A model generated the notes under the pieces. The model was not told the origin of the DNA and did no database searches. It was given only the letters and a program-made list of their open reading frames with translations. Made by a program: the position numbers and the translations under genes. Shown one piece after another: positions 1-9,300 of a stretch of DNA of 64,000 nucleotides; position 1 is the stretch's first letter, and the number at the start of each line of letters is the position of its first letter. Source of the DNA: Microbaculum marinum (lineage in GTDB: Bacteria; Pseudomonadota; Alphaproteobacteria; Rhizobiales; Tepidamorphaceae); NCBI RefSeq assembly GCF_042646165.1, contig NZ_JBHRTC010000004.1; one strand, written 5' to 3'.

Positions 1-206
1 CCGTCCCATTCGGCGATCTCGCAGAAGGTCCGCGGCATGTTTCCGAACAGGGCGAGATCGATATGCTCCTCCCGTGCCGTAACCTCGTCGGCAAGCTTCT
101 CGTATTCGGCAAGCTCGCGGATGAATTCGAGCACGAGGCCGGCTTCCCCCGGCCAGGCCGGTCGGAGAGAGATCCCGCCCTTCGGCGGAGTGGCTTTAGC
201 GGTCAA
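1..206 (-). CDS. GNAT family N-acetyltransferase, N-terminal part (cut by window edge)
   Basis: The readable N-terminal 68 residues contain a stretch beginning GLVLEFIRELAEYEKL and the downstream text CEIAEWDG, which is the first helix and following strand of GNAT acetyltransferases of the diamine N-acetyltransferase-like type. The acetyl-CoA loop lies outside the window, so the substrate is unknown. The likely start is a TTG at 206 whose first bases overlap the TGA stop of the SMR gene (TTGA overlap), which suggests translational coupling. No ATG is available in this frame near the N-terminus. The family call is fairly secure. The start is inferred. Confidence 0.7.
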   Translation of the reverse strand, partial: MTAKATPPKGGISLRPAWPGEAGLVLEFIRELAEYEKLADEVTAREEHIDLALFGNMPRTFCEIAEWD

Positions 207-538
207 TGCGTCACCGTTTCCGACAGCAGGTTGATGATGAGAACGCCGGCCAGGATCAGCGCCATCCCGATGATCGCCGGCAGATCCGGCACCTGCCGGT
301 ATACCAGCGCGCCGACCACGGCCACGAGCACGACGCCGAGACCGGCCCAGATGGCATAAGCGATTCCGACGGGAATCGTTCGCAGCGACACGCTGAGAAA
401 ATAGAAGGCGCATGCGTAGCCGATCACCACGATCACCGATGGGACGAGCACGGTGAAACCGTTTGCCGCCTTGAGCGCCGACGTGGCGACGACCTCGAAG
501 ACGATCGCGGTGAACAGATAGACCAGATGCATGGGCAT
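203..538 (-). CDS. Small multidrug resistance (SMR/EmrE-type) efflux protein
   Basis: A 111-residue protein with four predicted membrane helices, the standard SMR size. The first helix carries the family glutamate within YLFTAIVFEVVATSALKA, the residue that in EmrE binds protons and cationic drugs alternately. Later segments (PVGIAYAIWAGLGVV) are the classic second and third helix motifs. The ATG at 538 is chosen because a GAGGG sits eight bases upstream; a second ATG lies two codons in. It lies downstream of thyA on the same strand and overlaps the GNAT gene by four bases. Quaternary cation or guanidinium export is the family role; the true substrate cannot be read. Confidence 0.9.
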   Translation of the reverse strand: MPMHLVYLFTAIVFEVVATSALKAANGFTVLVPSVIVVIGYACAFYFLSVSLRTIPVGIAYAIWAGLGVVLVAVVGALVYRQVPDLPAIIGMALILAGVLIINLLSETVTH

Positions 539-582
539 CGAACGACCCTCGGCGGATGCCCTGTCGGGCGTGCGGCGAAACG

Positions 583-1377
583 CTATACGGATACTTCGGC
601 CTTGATATGTGGGTGCGCCTCGTAGCCCTCCAGCGCGAAATCGTCGTAGACGAACCCGAAGATGTCCGTGACCGCCGAGTTGATGTGCATCCTCGGCAGC
701 GGCTTCGGGTCCCGGCTCAACTGCAGGCGGGCCTGGTCGAGATGGTTGCGGTAGAGGTGCGCATCGCCGAGCGTATGCACGAATTCGCCGGGTCTCAGGC
801 CGGTCACCTGGGCGATCATCATGGTCAGCAGCGCATAGGAGGCGATGTTGAAGGGAACGCCTAGGAAGACGTCCGCCGAGCGCTGATAGAGCTGGCAGGA
901 CAGTCGCCCGCCGCCGACCCAGAACTGGAACAGGCAATGACAGGGCGGCAGCGCCATCTTGCCGATATCCGCAGGATTCCAAGCAGTTACGATCAGCCTG
1001 CGAGAGTCGGGATTTTCCCGGATCTGCGCGACCACGTCCGATATCTGGTCGATCGCGCCGCCGTCCGGTGTCGGCCACGACCGCCACTGATGGCCGTAGA
1101 CCGGTCCGAGATCGCCATTGTCGTCGGCCCATTCGTCCCAGATTCTCACGCCGTGATCCTTGAGATAGGCGATGTTCGTATCGCCGCTCAGGAACCACAG
1201 GAGTTCGTGGATGATGGACTTGAGATGCAGCTTCTTGGTGGTCACCATCGGAAAGCCGTCCGCCAGATCGAAACGCATCTGGTGCCCGAACACGCTGAGC
1301 GTGCCGGTGCCGGTGCGGTCGCCCTTGGCGAGCCCCTCTTCGAGGATTCGGCTCAGCAGATCGTGATACTGGCGCAT
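583..1377 (-). CDS. thyA: Thymidylate synthase
   Basis: A 264-residue protein, the same length as E. coli ThyA. It converts dUMP to dTMP with methylene-tetrahydrofolate in the cytoplasm. The catalytic cysteine is C146 in MALPPCHCLFQFW; the phosphate-binding arginines (SRRLIVTAWNP), the folate site and the DVFLGVPFNIASYA motif are all present. The start at 1377 has AAGGAG at the proper distance; an in-frame upstream extension to 1491 lacks homology to the family. folA, a frequent downstream partner, is absent here; an SMR exporter and an acetyltransferase follow instead. Confidence 0.98.
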   Translation of the reverse strand: MRQYHDLLSRILEEGLAKGDRTGTGTLSVFGHQMRFDLADGFPMVTTKKLHLKSIIHELLWFLSGDTNIAYLKDHGVRIWDEWADDNGDLGPVYGHQWRSWPTPDGGAIDQISDVVAQIRENPDSRRLIVTAWNPADIGKMALPPCHCLFQFWVGGGRLSCQLYQRSADVFLGVPFNIASYALLTMMIAQVTGLRPGEFVHTLGDAHLYRNHLDQARLQLSRDPKPLPRMHINSAVTDIFGFVYDDFALEGYEAHPHIKAEVSV

Positions 1378-1500
1378 GATCGGCTCCTTGTCGGACGCCA
1401 TTCTAGGTGATTCCGCGGCAAGGCGAACCAGCCGGAACTCGGCCACTGCTGCCCCGTGGACATCTGGACCCCGGGTGCACAATCGGTTCATTTAGGCAGC

Positions 1501-2364
1501 ATGGCCAAAACGACAAAATCCGGCACGTCTAGCAAGCCCGCAGCCGAGACAACGGACTCCGAGGCTCGGTCCGATCGCGGGGAACGCACTCCGTGGGCTA
1601 ACCTGAAGTCCGAGATCACCGAACTCTACGAGGGCAGGAGTCGGGCCGCGACACGGTTCCGCTACGGCCTGCTCGCATTCGACGTCCTGCTGATCGTCTT
1701 CTTCCTGTTGACGGTCCCGCTGCAGGATCCGCCCTGGCTGATCGCCCTCGACGTCGTGATCGCGATTCCGCTGATCCTGGACTTCCTGGCGCGGTTCTGG
1801 ATCGCCCGCAAGAAGAGCAGCTATCTGCTGCAGGTCACGACGATCGCCGACGTCCTGATCATCGTATCGCTGCTGCTGCCGCTGTTCTTCGACAACCTCG
1901 CCTTCCTGCGCGTGATCAGGACTTTGCGCCTGCTGCGCTCCTATCACGTCATGCGCGACCTGCGCAGCGACCTGCCGTTCGTGAAGCGCAACGAGGAACT
2001 GCTGCACAGCCTGGTCAACCTGGTCGTCTTCGTGTTCTCGGTTACCGCTCTGGTTTTCGTGCTCGAGGCGGGAGCGAACCCCCAGATCGCCAGCTATCTC
2101 GACGCCCTCTACTTCACCGTCGCCACGCTGACGACGACGGGATTCGGCGACATCACGTTGCAGGATCGCAACGGCCGGCTGTTGTCGGTCGTCATCATGG
2201 TCGTGGGCGTCGCGCTCTTCCTGCGCCTCGTCCAGACCGTCTTTCGCCCCAACAAGGTGCGCCATACCTGTCCGGACTGCGGACTAAAGGTGCACGATCC
2301 AGACGCAGTCCACTGCAAGCACTGCGGGCGGGTCCTGAACATCGAGACCGAAGGCCACCGCTGA
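1501..2364 (+). CDS. Voltage-gated-type potassium/ion channel with C-terminal zinc ribbon
   Basis: A 287-residue membrane protein. After a hydrophilic N-terminus of about 50 residues come six predicted helices; the fourth (about 137-155, RVIRTLRLLRSYHVMRDLR) has the regularly spaced arginines of a voltage sensor. The pore loop reads TTTGFGD (211-217), a variant of the potassium filter TVGYGD. After the last helix there are two CxxC pairs (C257/C260 and C272/C275), a probable zinc ribbon. The start at 1501 gives MAKTTKSG; a longer in-frame extension to 1456 is possible. Ion selectivity and the ligand of the zinc ribbon are unknown. It is transcribed divergently from thyA. Confidence 0.85.
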   Translation: MAKTTKSGTSSKPAAETTDSEARSDRGERTPWANLKSEITELYEGRSRAATRFRYGLLAFDVLLIVFFLLTVPLQDPPWLIALDVVIAIPLILDFLARFWIARKKSSYLLQVTTIADVLIIVSLLLPLFFDNLAFLRVIRTLRLLRSYHVMRDLRSDLPFVKRNEELLHSLVNLVVFVFSVTALVFVLEAGANPQIASYLDALYFTVATLTTTGFGDITLQDRNGRLLSVVIMVVGVALFLRLVQTVFRPNKVRHTCPDCGLKVHDPDAVHCKHCGRVLNIETEGHR

Positions 2365-2399
2365 CGAGCGAGGCAACGCGACGCTCCGGCGGCGCAGGA

Positions 2400-3191
2400 T
2401 CAGGTTCCCGCGGGCGATCCGCCGCGCCCCTGGCCGCCGGCGAACCCCCCGGCGCCGGCTAGGCCCTCGGCCTCGAACACCCCGACGCTGCCCTCGAACT
2501 CCTGCCGCAGCGCATCGCGCATGGCGAGATCCCACTGCGCATAGGCGGAGCGACGGTCCGCCCGCACGCAGGCCTGCGGGAAGCGGGCGATCTCGTGCGC
2601 CAGGACTTCGGCGGCGCTGCGCGCGGCCCCCTTCGGTACGACGCGGTCGCACAGGCCGATGCGCAGCGATTCCTCGGCCTCCACCTTCCGACCGGTGAGG
2701 ATCAGGTCCATCGCCCGCCCCATGCCGACCAGACGCGGCAGGCGCACGGTGCCGCCATCGATCAGCGGAACGCCCCAGCGCCGGCAATAGACGCCGAAAT
2801 AGGCGTCCTCCTCCATCACCCGCATGTCGCACCACAGCGCCAGTTCCATGCCGCCGGCCACCGCCGGCCCTGCGATCGCGGCTATGACCGGCTTCGACAG
2901 CGCCATGCGAGTCGGCCCCATCGGCCCCCGCGCGTCATTGCTTGCCGCTTCGCCGAACGACAGTCCGCCGATCTCATCGGCGCCGCCGGCGGCATGCTTG
3001 AGATCGTATCCCGCGCAGAACGCGCCGCCCTCGCCGTGAAACACCGCGACGCTGGCGGCTTCGTCGGCGTCGAATGCTGCGAATGCGGAGAGCAGCGCCG
3101 CGGCGGTCTCCGGATCCACGGCGTTCCGCGCTTCCGGCCGGTTCAGGATGACGGTCCAGACCGCCCCGTTTCGCTCCGTCCTAACCCTCAC
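2400..3191 (-). CDS. Enoyl-CoA hydratase/isomerase (crotonase) family protein
   Basis: A 263-residue protein of the crotonase fold. The two oxyanion-hole segments are visible (GGAFCAGYDLKHA and AGPAVAGGMELALWCD), followed by the trimerisation part RVVPKG. Which acyl-CoA it acts on, and whether it hydrates, isomerises or hydrolyses, cannot be decided. A GTG at 3191 with GGAGG five bases upstream is preferred to the ATG at 3260, because the extra residues look unlike the family. It is transcribed away from ssrA. Confidence 0.85.
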   Translation of the reverse strand: MRVRTERNGAVWTVILNRPEARNAVDPETAAALLSAFAAFDADEAASVAVFHGEGGAFCAGYDLKHAAGGADEIGGLSFGEAASNDARGPMGPTRMALSKPVIAAIAGPAVAGGMELALWCDMRVMEEDAYFGVYCRRWGVPLIDGGTVRLPRLVGMGRAMDLILTGRKVEAEESLRIGLCDRVVPKGAARSAAEVLAHEIARFPQACVRADRRSAYAQWDLAMRDALRQEFEGSVGVFEAEGLAGAGGFAGGQGRGGSPAGT

Positions 3192-3253
3192 TGGATCCTC
3201 CCGAAAATGCAGACGCCTATCGCTATTTGCCGATGGCGTGGCGGTCGGCTGCC

Positions 3254-3282
3254 TTTTCATGCGCCGATTCCGCCCCTATATT
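3254..3282 (+). promoter_or_regulatory. Putative promoter of ssrA
   Basis: TTTTCA at 3254-3259 and TATATT at 3277-3282, separated by 17 bases, lie just upstream of the tmRNA acceptor piece. The -35 matches the consensus at four of six positions and the -10 at five. Confidence 0.4.
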
Positions 3283-3299
3283 GTTCCCTGTCGGCGCAA

Positions 3300-3615
3300 G
3301 TCGACTATGGCGATAAACGGTCGTCGGAATAAGCCCATCGGACCCGGGGGCAGTACCCGGCGCCTCCACCAGAGCCGATCGTACCGGACGCGGTCGGTTG
3401 TGGCGGGGGCGAAACAGGATCGACGAGGGTGTAAAGGACGCGCTTTCGCTCGGCATGGTACCGCCGATATCGGGCCATCTTAATAGTTGCAAACGACAAC
3501 TATGCTCCGGTTGCTCAGGCCGCGTAAGGCGGTTTGAAACACCGATCCAAGCCCTGACGGGTTAGCACCGTCAGGCGGGGTCCGGAGGCACCTGGCAACA
3601 GAAGCCTCCACCCAA
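3300..3615 (+). ncRNA. ssrA: tmRNA, circularly permuted two-piece form
   Basis: The acceptor piece comes first and ends in CGCCTCC plus ACCA at 3361-3371. After a short intervening loop the coding piece starts with GGGGGCG at 3405-3411. These two heptamers pair into the tRNA-like acceptor stem, with a G-U at the third pair, the alanine identity signal. The tag frame lies at 3489-3527, and a pseudoknot-like stretch with the hairpin CCTGACGG/CCGTCAGG follows. This gene order is characteristic of alphaproteobacteria, where the precursor is cut into two RNAs. It rescues stalled ribosomes and marks the unfinished proteins for proteolysis. The outer ends are approximate. Confidence 0.95.
3489..3527 (+). 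other. ssrA: tmRNA tag-peptide reading frame
   Basis: GCA at 3489 begins the resume frame, and translation to TAA at 3525 gives ANDNYAPVAQAA. The AA end is the ClpXP degron, and the N-terminal part is the region that SspB reads. It ends in AQAA. Confidence 0.93.
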
Positions 3616-3619
3616 TTCC

Positions 3620-3648
3620 GCGGCCGTCTGCACGGCCGCGTTCGTTTC
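3620..3648 (+). terminator. Rho-independent terminator of ssrA
   Basis: A perfect eight-base-pair hairpin (GCGGCCGT, loop CTGC, ACGGCCGC; 3620-3639) is followed by a T-containing stretch GTTCGTTT. It separates ssrA from sspB. Confidence 0.7.
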
Positions 3649-3685
3649 GAAACCGATTTGAGATCTCGGTCGGCTGCACCCTACG

Positions 3686-4279
3686 ATGACGCAAGACCTC
3701 ATTCGCTACGACCTGCTGGCCCAGGAAGCCCTTCGCGGCGTGGTGCGCACAGTGCTGGCGGACGTGGCGAAGAACGGCCTTCCCGGCGATCATCACTTCT
3801 TCATCGGCTTCTCGACGACGGCGCCCGGCGTGCGGGTATCCAACCGACTGCGCGAAAGCTATCCGGAAGAGATGACGGTGGTGCTGCAGCACCAGTTCTG
3901 GGACCTCGAGGTCACCGACACCGGGTTTTCGATCAGCCTGTCGTTCAACGGCGTGCCGGAACGCCTCGTCGTGCCCTTCTCCGCCATCAAGGGGTTCCTG
4001 GATCCGAGCGTCCAGTTTGGCCTGCAGTTCGACGCAGGCACCCCAACAGAAGCAAACGATTCGGGACGTCCGGAGGCGCAGGACGTCCCCTCCGACGACG
4101 GCGCGCCGGACGAGGCGACGGCAAAGCCCGCTTCCGGCCGAAAGCGGCCGGCGCGGGCGAAGGTGCCCGCCGACGACCACGCAGAGGTCGCGGACGGCGA
4201 CACCGCCTCCCCGGAACAGACCGATCCCGCCTCCGGCGCCGAAGTGGTCAGCCTCGACAAGTTCCGCAAGAAGAACTGA
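3686..4279 (+). CDS. sspB: SspB-type ClpXP adaptor (alphaproteobacterial form)
   Basis: A 197-residue protein. The N-terminal 110 residues (FFIGFSTTAPGVRVSNRL ... MTVVLQHQFWDLEV ... VPFSAIKGFLDPSVQFGLQF) match the SspB substrate-binding fold. A charged flexible linker follows (about 115-185). The extreme C-terminus VVSLDKFRKKN is the short motif that docks on the ClpX N-domain. SspB carries ssrA-tagged proteins to ClpXP. The gene sits directly downstream of ssrA, so the tag and its adaptor are neighbours. No strong ribosome-binding site is visible, but the ATG at 3686 fits the family start. Confidence 0.93.
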   Translation: MTQDLIRYDLLAQEALRGVVRTVLADVAKNGLPGDHHFFIGFSTTAPGVRVSNRLRESYPEEMTVVLQHQFWDLEVTDTGFSISLSFNGVPERLVVPFSAIKGFLDPSVQFGLQFDAGTPTEANDSGRPEAQDVPSDDGAPDEATAKPASGRKRPARAKVPADDHAEVADGDTASPEQTDPASGAEVVSLDKFRKKN

Positions 4280-4490
4280 ATCCGCTCTCCTTCCTGCTCG
4301 CTGACTGGCTTTCCGGCCTACCCCGCTGCGGAGATCCGGTTCGCCGACAACGCCCCGGGCCCCGGCCCGATCGGCCCGACTCCGTAGTGCCGGAAAGCTT
4401 TCCACCGAGCGAATTTCGCATTTCGGAAAGCCGTGCTAGAAGGCCCGCAAACGCGAGCCTGAGAAGCGGCCAGTCAACCAGGAGCCCGGC

Positions 4491-5882
4491 ATGTCCTCCA
4501 CCCGCACCGAGACAGATTCCTTCGGCCCCCTCGAGGTGCCCTCCGACAAGTACTGGGGAGCGCAGACCCAGCGCTCGCTGGGCAACTTCAAGATCGGCGG
4601 CGAGCGCATGTCGCCCCCGGTGGTGCGGGCGCTGGGCATCATCAAGAAGGCGGCAGCCGAGACCAACAAGGATCAGGGCAGCATCGAGCCCGAGCTCGCC
4701 GACGCGATCTCCGCCGCCGCCCAGGAGGTCATCGACGGCAAGCTCGACGACAACTTCCCGCTGGTGGTCTGGCAGACGGGGTCCGGCACCCAGTCGAACA
4801 TGAACGCCAACGAGGTGATCTCGAACCGCGCGATCGAGATGCTGGGCGGGACGATGGGTTCGAAGGACCCGATCCACCCGAACGATCACGTCAACCGCGG
4901 CCAATCCTCCAACGACACGTTTCCCACCGCGATGCACATCGCCGCGGCGGAGGAGATCTCGAAGACGCTGATCCCTGCACTCGAGCACCTGCACGGGGCG
5001 CTCGTTGCCAAGGCCGAGAAGTTCAAGGATATCATCAAGATCGGCCGGACCCATACGCAGGATGCAACGCCGCTGACGCTGGGCCAGGAGTTCTCAGGCT
5101 ACGCCACGCAGGTCGAGTACGGCATCCACAGGGTGAAGACCGTCCAGGAGGGTCTGTTGCTTCTCGCCCAGGGCGGCACGGCCGTCGGCACGGGGCTGAA
5201 TACCAGGAAGGGCTTCGCCGAGAAATTCGCCGAGAAGGTCGCCGAGATCACCGGCCTGCCGTTTCGGACGGCGCCGAACAAGTTCGAGGCCCTGGCAGCG
5301 CACGACGCCTACGTCTTCGCGCACGGCGCCCTGAATACGGTTGCCGCGTCGCTGTTCAAGATCGCCAACGATATCCGCTTTCTCGGTTCGGGGCCGCGCT
5401 CGGGTCTGGGGGAACTGATCCTGCCGGAGAACGAGCCGGGGTCGTCGATCATGCCCGGCAAGGTCAACCCGACGCAGTGCGAGGCGATGACCATGGTGTG
5501 CTGCCAGGTCTTCGGCAACCAGACCACGATCACGGTCGCCGGCAGCCAGGGCCACTTCGAGCTGAACGTCTACAAGCCCGTCATGGCGCACGTCATGATG
5601 CAGTCCATCAAGCTGCTCGCCGATGCCAGCGTATCGTTCACCGACCATTGCGTGGCCGGAATCGAGGCCGACGAGAAAAGGATCCACGAGCTGATGGAGC
5701 GCTCTCTCATGCTGGTCACCGCGCTCGCACCGAAGATCGGCTACGACAAGGCGACGGAGGTCGCGAAGACCGCGCACAAGAACGGCACGACCCTTCGCGA
5801 GGAGGCGGTACGGCTCGGCTATGTCACGGCGGAAGAGTTCGACAAGACCGTGCGGCCGGAGAAGATGGTCCATCCGAACTGA
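4491..5882 (+). CDS. fumC: Fumarate hydratase class II
   Basis: A 463-residue protein, normal for iron-independent class II fumarase of the TCA cycle. Visible are the N-terminal signature PLGEVP-like PLEVPSDKYWGAQTQRS, TGSGTQSNMNANEV, GRTHTQDATPLTLGQEFSGY with the catalytic histidine region, and the superfamily signature GSSIMPGKVNPTQCE. AGGAG stands a few bases before the ATG at 4491. Two small conserved genes follow on the same strand within 31 bases and look co-transcribed. Confidence 0.98.
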   Translation: MSSTRTETDSFGPLEVPSDKYWGAQTQRSLGNFKIGGERMSPPVVRALGIIKKAAAETNKDQGSIEPELADAISAAAQEVIDGKLDDNFPLVVWQTGSGTQSNMNANEVISNRAIEMLGGTMGSKDPIHPNDHVNRGQSSNDTFPTAMHIAAAEEISKTLIPALEHLHGALVAKAEKFKDIIKIGRTHTQDATPLTLGQEFSGYATQVEYGIHRVKTVQEGLLLLAQGGTAVGTGLNTRKGFAEKFAEKVAEITGLPFRTAPNKFEALAAHDAYVFAHGALNTVAASLFKIANDIRFLGSGPRSGLGELILPENEPGSSIMPGKVNPTQCEAMTMVCCQVFGNQTTITVAGSQGHFELNVYKPVMAHVMMQSIKLLADASVSFTDHCVAGIEADEKRIHELMERSLMLVTALAPKIGYDKATEVAKTAHKNGTTLREEAVRLGYVTAEEFDKTVRPEKMVHPN

Positions 5883-5912
5883 CCGTGCGAGCCGATCGGG
5901 ATCGGAGAAGCG

Positions 5913-6101
5913 ATGGCCGAGATCGTCAACCTGAACAAGGCGCGCAAGGAAAAGACGCGCGCCGACGAAAAGTCGAAGGCGGCGGAAAACCGGGTGCGTT
6001 TCGGCCGTCGCAAGTCCGACAAGCGCGTTGACGAGGCCAGGCAGGAAAAGGCCGTCCGCGACCTGGCCGGCCACCGGTTGTTGCCCGACGATCAGGAATG
6101 A
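5913..6101 (+). CDS. DUF4169 family small basic protein
   Basis: A 62-residue, very charged protein (MAEIVNLNKARKEKTRADEK) rich in Lys, Arg and Glu and without hydrophobic segments. This small family is common in alphaproteobacteria downstream of fumC. GGAGAA precedes the ATG. Its last codons overlap the start of the next gene by four bases (ATGA), so the two are translationally coupled. The function is unknown; the composition would suit nucleic-acid or ribosome contact, but that is a guess. Confidence 0.8.
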   Translation: MAEIVNLNKARKEKTRADEKSKAAENRVRFGRRKSDKRVDEARQEKAVRDLAGHRLLPDDQE

Positions 6102-6334
6102 CCGCGGATGAACCGGGAAGCGAACGGAAGCGGTCTGTCACGGTCGCCGGCCACCGCACGAGCGTTTCGCTGGAAGAGGAGTTCTGGGACGCGCTCGGCG
6201 AGATCGCCTCAAGCCGGGGCGTGTCCACAGCGCGGCTGATCGCCGAAATAGATGAGACCCGCGGCGGCCGCGGGCTGTCGTCCGCGATCCGGCTGTACGT
6301 GCTGCGGCATTACCGTTCGCAAATGCCTCAGTGA
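6098..6334 (+). CDS. Ribbon-helix-helix domain protein
   Basis: A 78-residue protein. RSVTVAGHRTSVSLEEEFWDAL gives the beta strand and first helix, and SRGVSTARLIAEID plus LSSAIRLYVLRHYR complete the ribbon-helix-helix fold of the alphaproteobacterial RHH_4 type. It is probably a small DNA-binding protein of unknown target. It overlaps the preceding gene by four bases. Its stop lies inside the 3' end of the convergent AsmA-like gene (seven-base overlap). Confidence 0.82.
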   Translation: MTADEPGSERKRSVTVAGHRTSVSLEEEFWDALGEIASSRGVSTARLIAEIDETRGGRGLSSAIRLYVLRHYRSQMPQ

Positions 6335-9300
6335 AACGTCCGCTCGCCGGTATCGGGCTGCGCCTCGGCCTCGTTGAGCGGGCGGCCGGCGCCCGGTTGG
6401 CCGACATTGGCCTGAGGCACCGGTTGACGATCGGGCGGCGTTATGTCCAGCGGCTCGCTGAAATTCTGCGGTTCGGTCACCGGCCGGAGGTTGAAGGGTT
6501 CGGGAAAGGCTTCCCGCGCCATCACCCCGCCGGTCGGCATCGGGCCTTCGGAAGCCGATGGTATCTGACGCAGGAGGTCCTCTATCCTCCGGCGGAACTC
6601 GGAATTATCGATGGTCGTGGCGCTGTCCGGGGCCTGCTGCTCCGCGGGAGGCAGTGGCTGCGACTGCAATTGCGGCTCGAGCGGGGAAGGCGGTGGCAGG
6701 GGTTCGACCGATATGGCCGAGCCCGGTGAAGCCGGCGCCGGCTCAATCCGCCTCCGTTCCTCTTCCGCCTGACGCTGCGCACGCTCTTCGGCCGCCCGCA
6801 GCGCCTCTTGCTCCGCACGCCGTCGCGCTTCCTCCTCCGCCGCCTGGCGCTCCTGGTCGGCCTCGCGGGCACGGCGTTCTTCCTCGGCCCGGCGCGCTTC
6901 CTCCTCGGCTCTTCGGGCGCTCTCCTCGGCAGCCGCCGCCTCGTTCTGGCGCCGTTCGGCTTCCCGTTCGCGGCGCACCCGCTCCTGGCCCTGCCGTATC
7001 AGCTCCCGGCCCAGCCTCTGGCGCTCGAGGATTGTCGCCTGCAGTTCCTCAAGGCGTTCGACTTCCTGTTCGAAGGCGCGAACGGTCAGGAAGCCGAGCA
7101 GCGGATTGACGTCGATCTGCCGTGACGGCGCCTCGATCGGTCCTGCGAACACCACGCCGACCTCGCGGGTGCGGCCGTCATCGTCGCCGCCCGTGACCTG
7201 GAGGGTCCACTCGGAATCGAGAGCGAGCAGCGAAAGGTCGACCGTCGCCGACGCAAACGACCGCAGGTCGTCGGCGTCGATGCGGATGTTGCTGGCCCGC
7301 AGGACGCCGGAGGAAATCGCGAACGCCCCCTCCATCGACTGGAACCGGAGGCTGCCCGCGTCGAGATGTCCGGCGAACGCCTCCCGGACCTTCTCCTCGG
7401 TCAGTTCCAGACCTGCGTCGGCAGCACTGACGATCTGGTCGAAGGCGTTCGGATTGAACCGTCTCAGCACGCCGTTCTCGACGCGGAAGGATCCGGTTCC
7501 CGACAGCGACGAGGCGATGGCGGCGAGGCTTCGGCCGCGGCCGGTGAACTCCATTCCCGCCGACACGGCCCCGGTCGCCACTGCCCGCGAGTTGTCGTGC
7601 CAGACGAAATCCTCGAGCCGCGCGTCGGCAAGATCGACGCGGCCCGACAGGTCGACGACGCCACCTGCGTCGACGAGATCGATGCCGCCTGCCATCCGTC
7701 CGCCGAACAGGTTGCCCCTCAGGTCTTCCAGCGACATGCGCGTCCCGTCGAAGGTGAAGGCGGTCTGGGCCTCCGTCAGCACAAGACCGCCGAACAGACC
7801 GAACGCGGGCGTCGTCAAGCCGATCCGCCCCCGCCAGTCGGTCTTCTCGATCGGCGCGAGCGCATCCGACGGCCACGCGGTCTCGCCCGAGCCGGCTTCG
7901 GGAAACGACGTCGCCTGCGGCCCCAGCAGCGTCTCCATGAGCCAGGCGAGCTCCATGCGGTCGGCTTCCAGCGAACCGCCGACGATCTTCTCGGCGCCGC
8001 CGACATCGAAGGTCAGTTCCCCCCGCGCGACGCTCTCGCCGTCGCCGATCACGAGGTTCGACAGCCGCCAGATGTCGTCCGTGCCGGAAACCGATCCCGC
8101 CACGCTCAGTTCGGTCGCATCGACCGTCGGTACGGCGATCCCCGCCAGTGCCAACAGCGCTTCGGTATCCGACAGCCGGGCGTCCAGGTCGGCGGTCACT
8201 TCGCGACCGCCGCCTTGCGGCCACCGTGCACTGCCCGAAAGCGTGCCGTCCGCGCCGACCCCGGCCGCTTCCACGGTGAACCGCACCGCGTCGCGGGGCC
8301 GCCCCTGCGCGGAGACCGCGAGACGGCCTTGACCGCCCGCCCCCGGCGGGGGCGCCAGTCCCAGCTGAGCGGCGAGTTGCCCGCCATCGGCGTTATCGGC
8401 CCGGACGGCGACGTCGATTGTGGACGTGTCGAGATCCCCGAGGCGGCCATCGAAGCCGAACCGGCCGTCGACGGCGGTCCCTCCCAGCGTGCCGGTGAGT
8501 TCCAGTGTGCCCTGGCTGCCGTCGGCCTGCGTCGTCGCCTGCACATCGGTGGAAAGGTCTGCGGGAACCAGATCGCCGGCCCGGTCGGCGAGATGTCGGG
8601 CCAGTAGCGGCGCACCGAACGCGTCCAGGGCCTCGACGACCCCATCGACAGAGTCGGCGCTCACGTCGAGCCGCAGATTGCCCTCGGGCGCCCTGGCATA
8701 GCTGCGGACGTTGCCGCTGCCGGAGATGCGGGCGCCGCCGATATCTCCGACCCTCAGTTCGTCGATCCGGACGTCGCCGTCCGCGATCGTCGTGGACACC
8801 GCAAAATCGCGAGCCTCGACGGCTCCGAGCGACAGTGCCCCCGTCTGGACCTGCAGGTCGAGGTCGAGGCCGGCCAGCAGCCTCTCCAGGCCGCCGAGCA
8901 GCGAGGCCCTGCCCGTCAGCCCGCCGTCGTCATCGGAGAATGCCAGCCGGTCGGCCGTCAGCGCCAGCGCCACTGCGCCCCGCTCACCCTCCCGGGACGG
9001 CCGGTAGGCGAGCGAGCCGTCGATGGCCGTGTCGCCCGTCCGGACCTCGACGCGCTCCAGGCCCAGGCCGGTCTCGTCGATCCGGATCTGGCCGGACGCG
9101 CGCATCTGCCCCGCCGGTATGGCGAATCGAGGAAGGCGGGCCTGTGCCCCGAACATCCAGTTGGTGAACACCGTCGCCTGATCCGTATGGAGCCTGGCGG
9201 CGCCGTCGAAGTGCGGTGAGGCCCCGGCAAGTCCGATCGTCCCCGCCACGCCGAGCGTGGTGCCGCCCGGCGCGGTGACGGTCGCCCGATCCAACGACCA

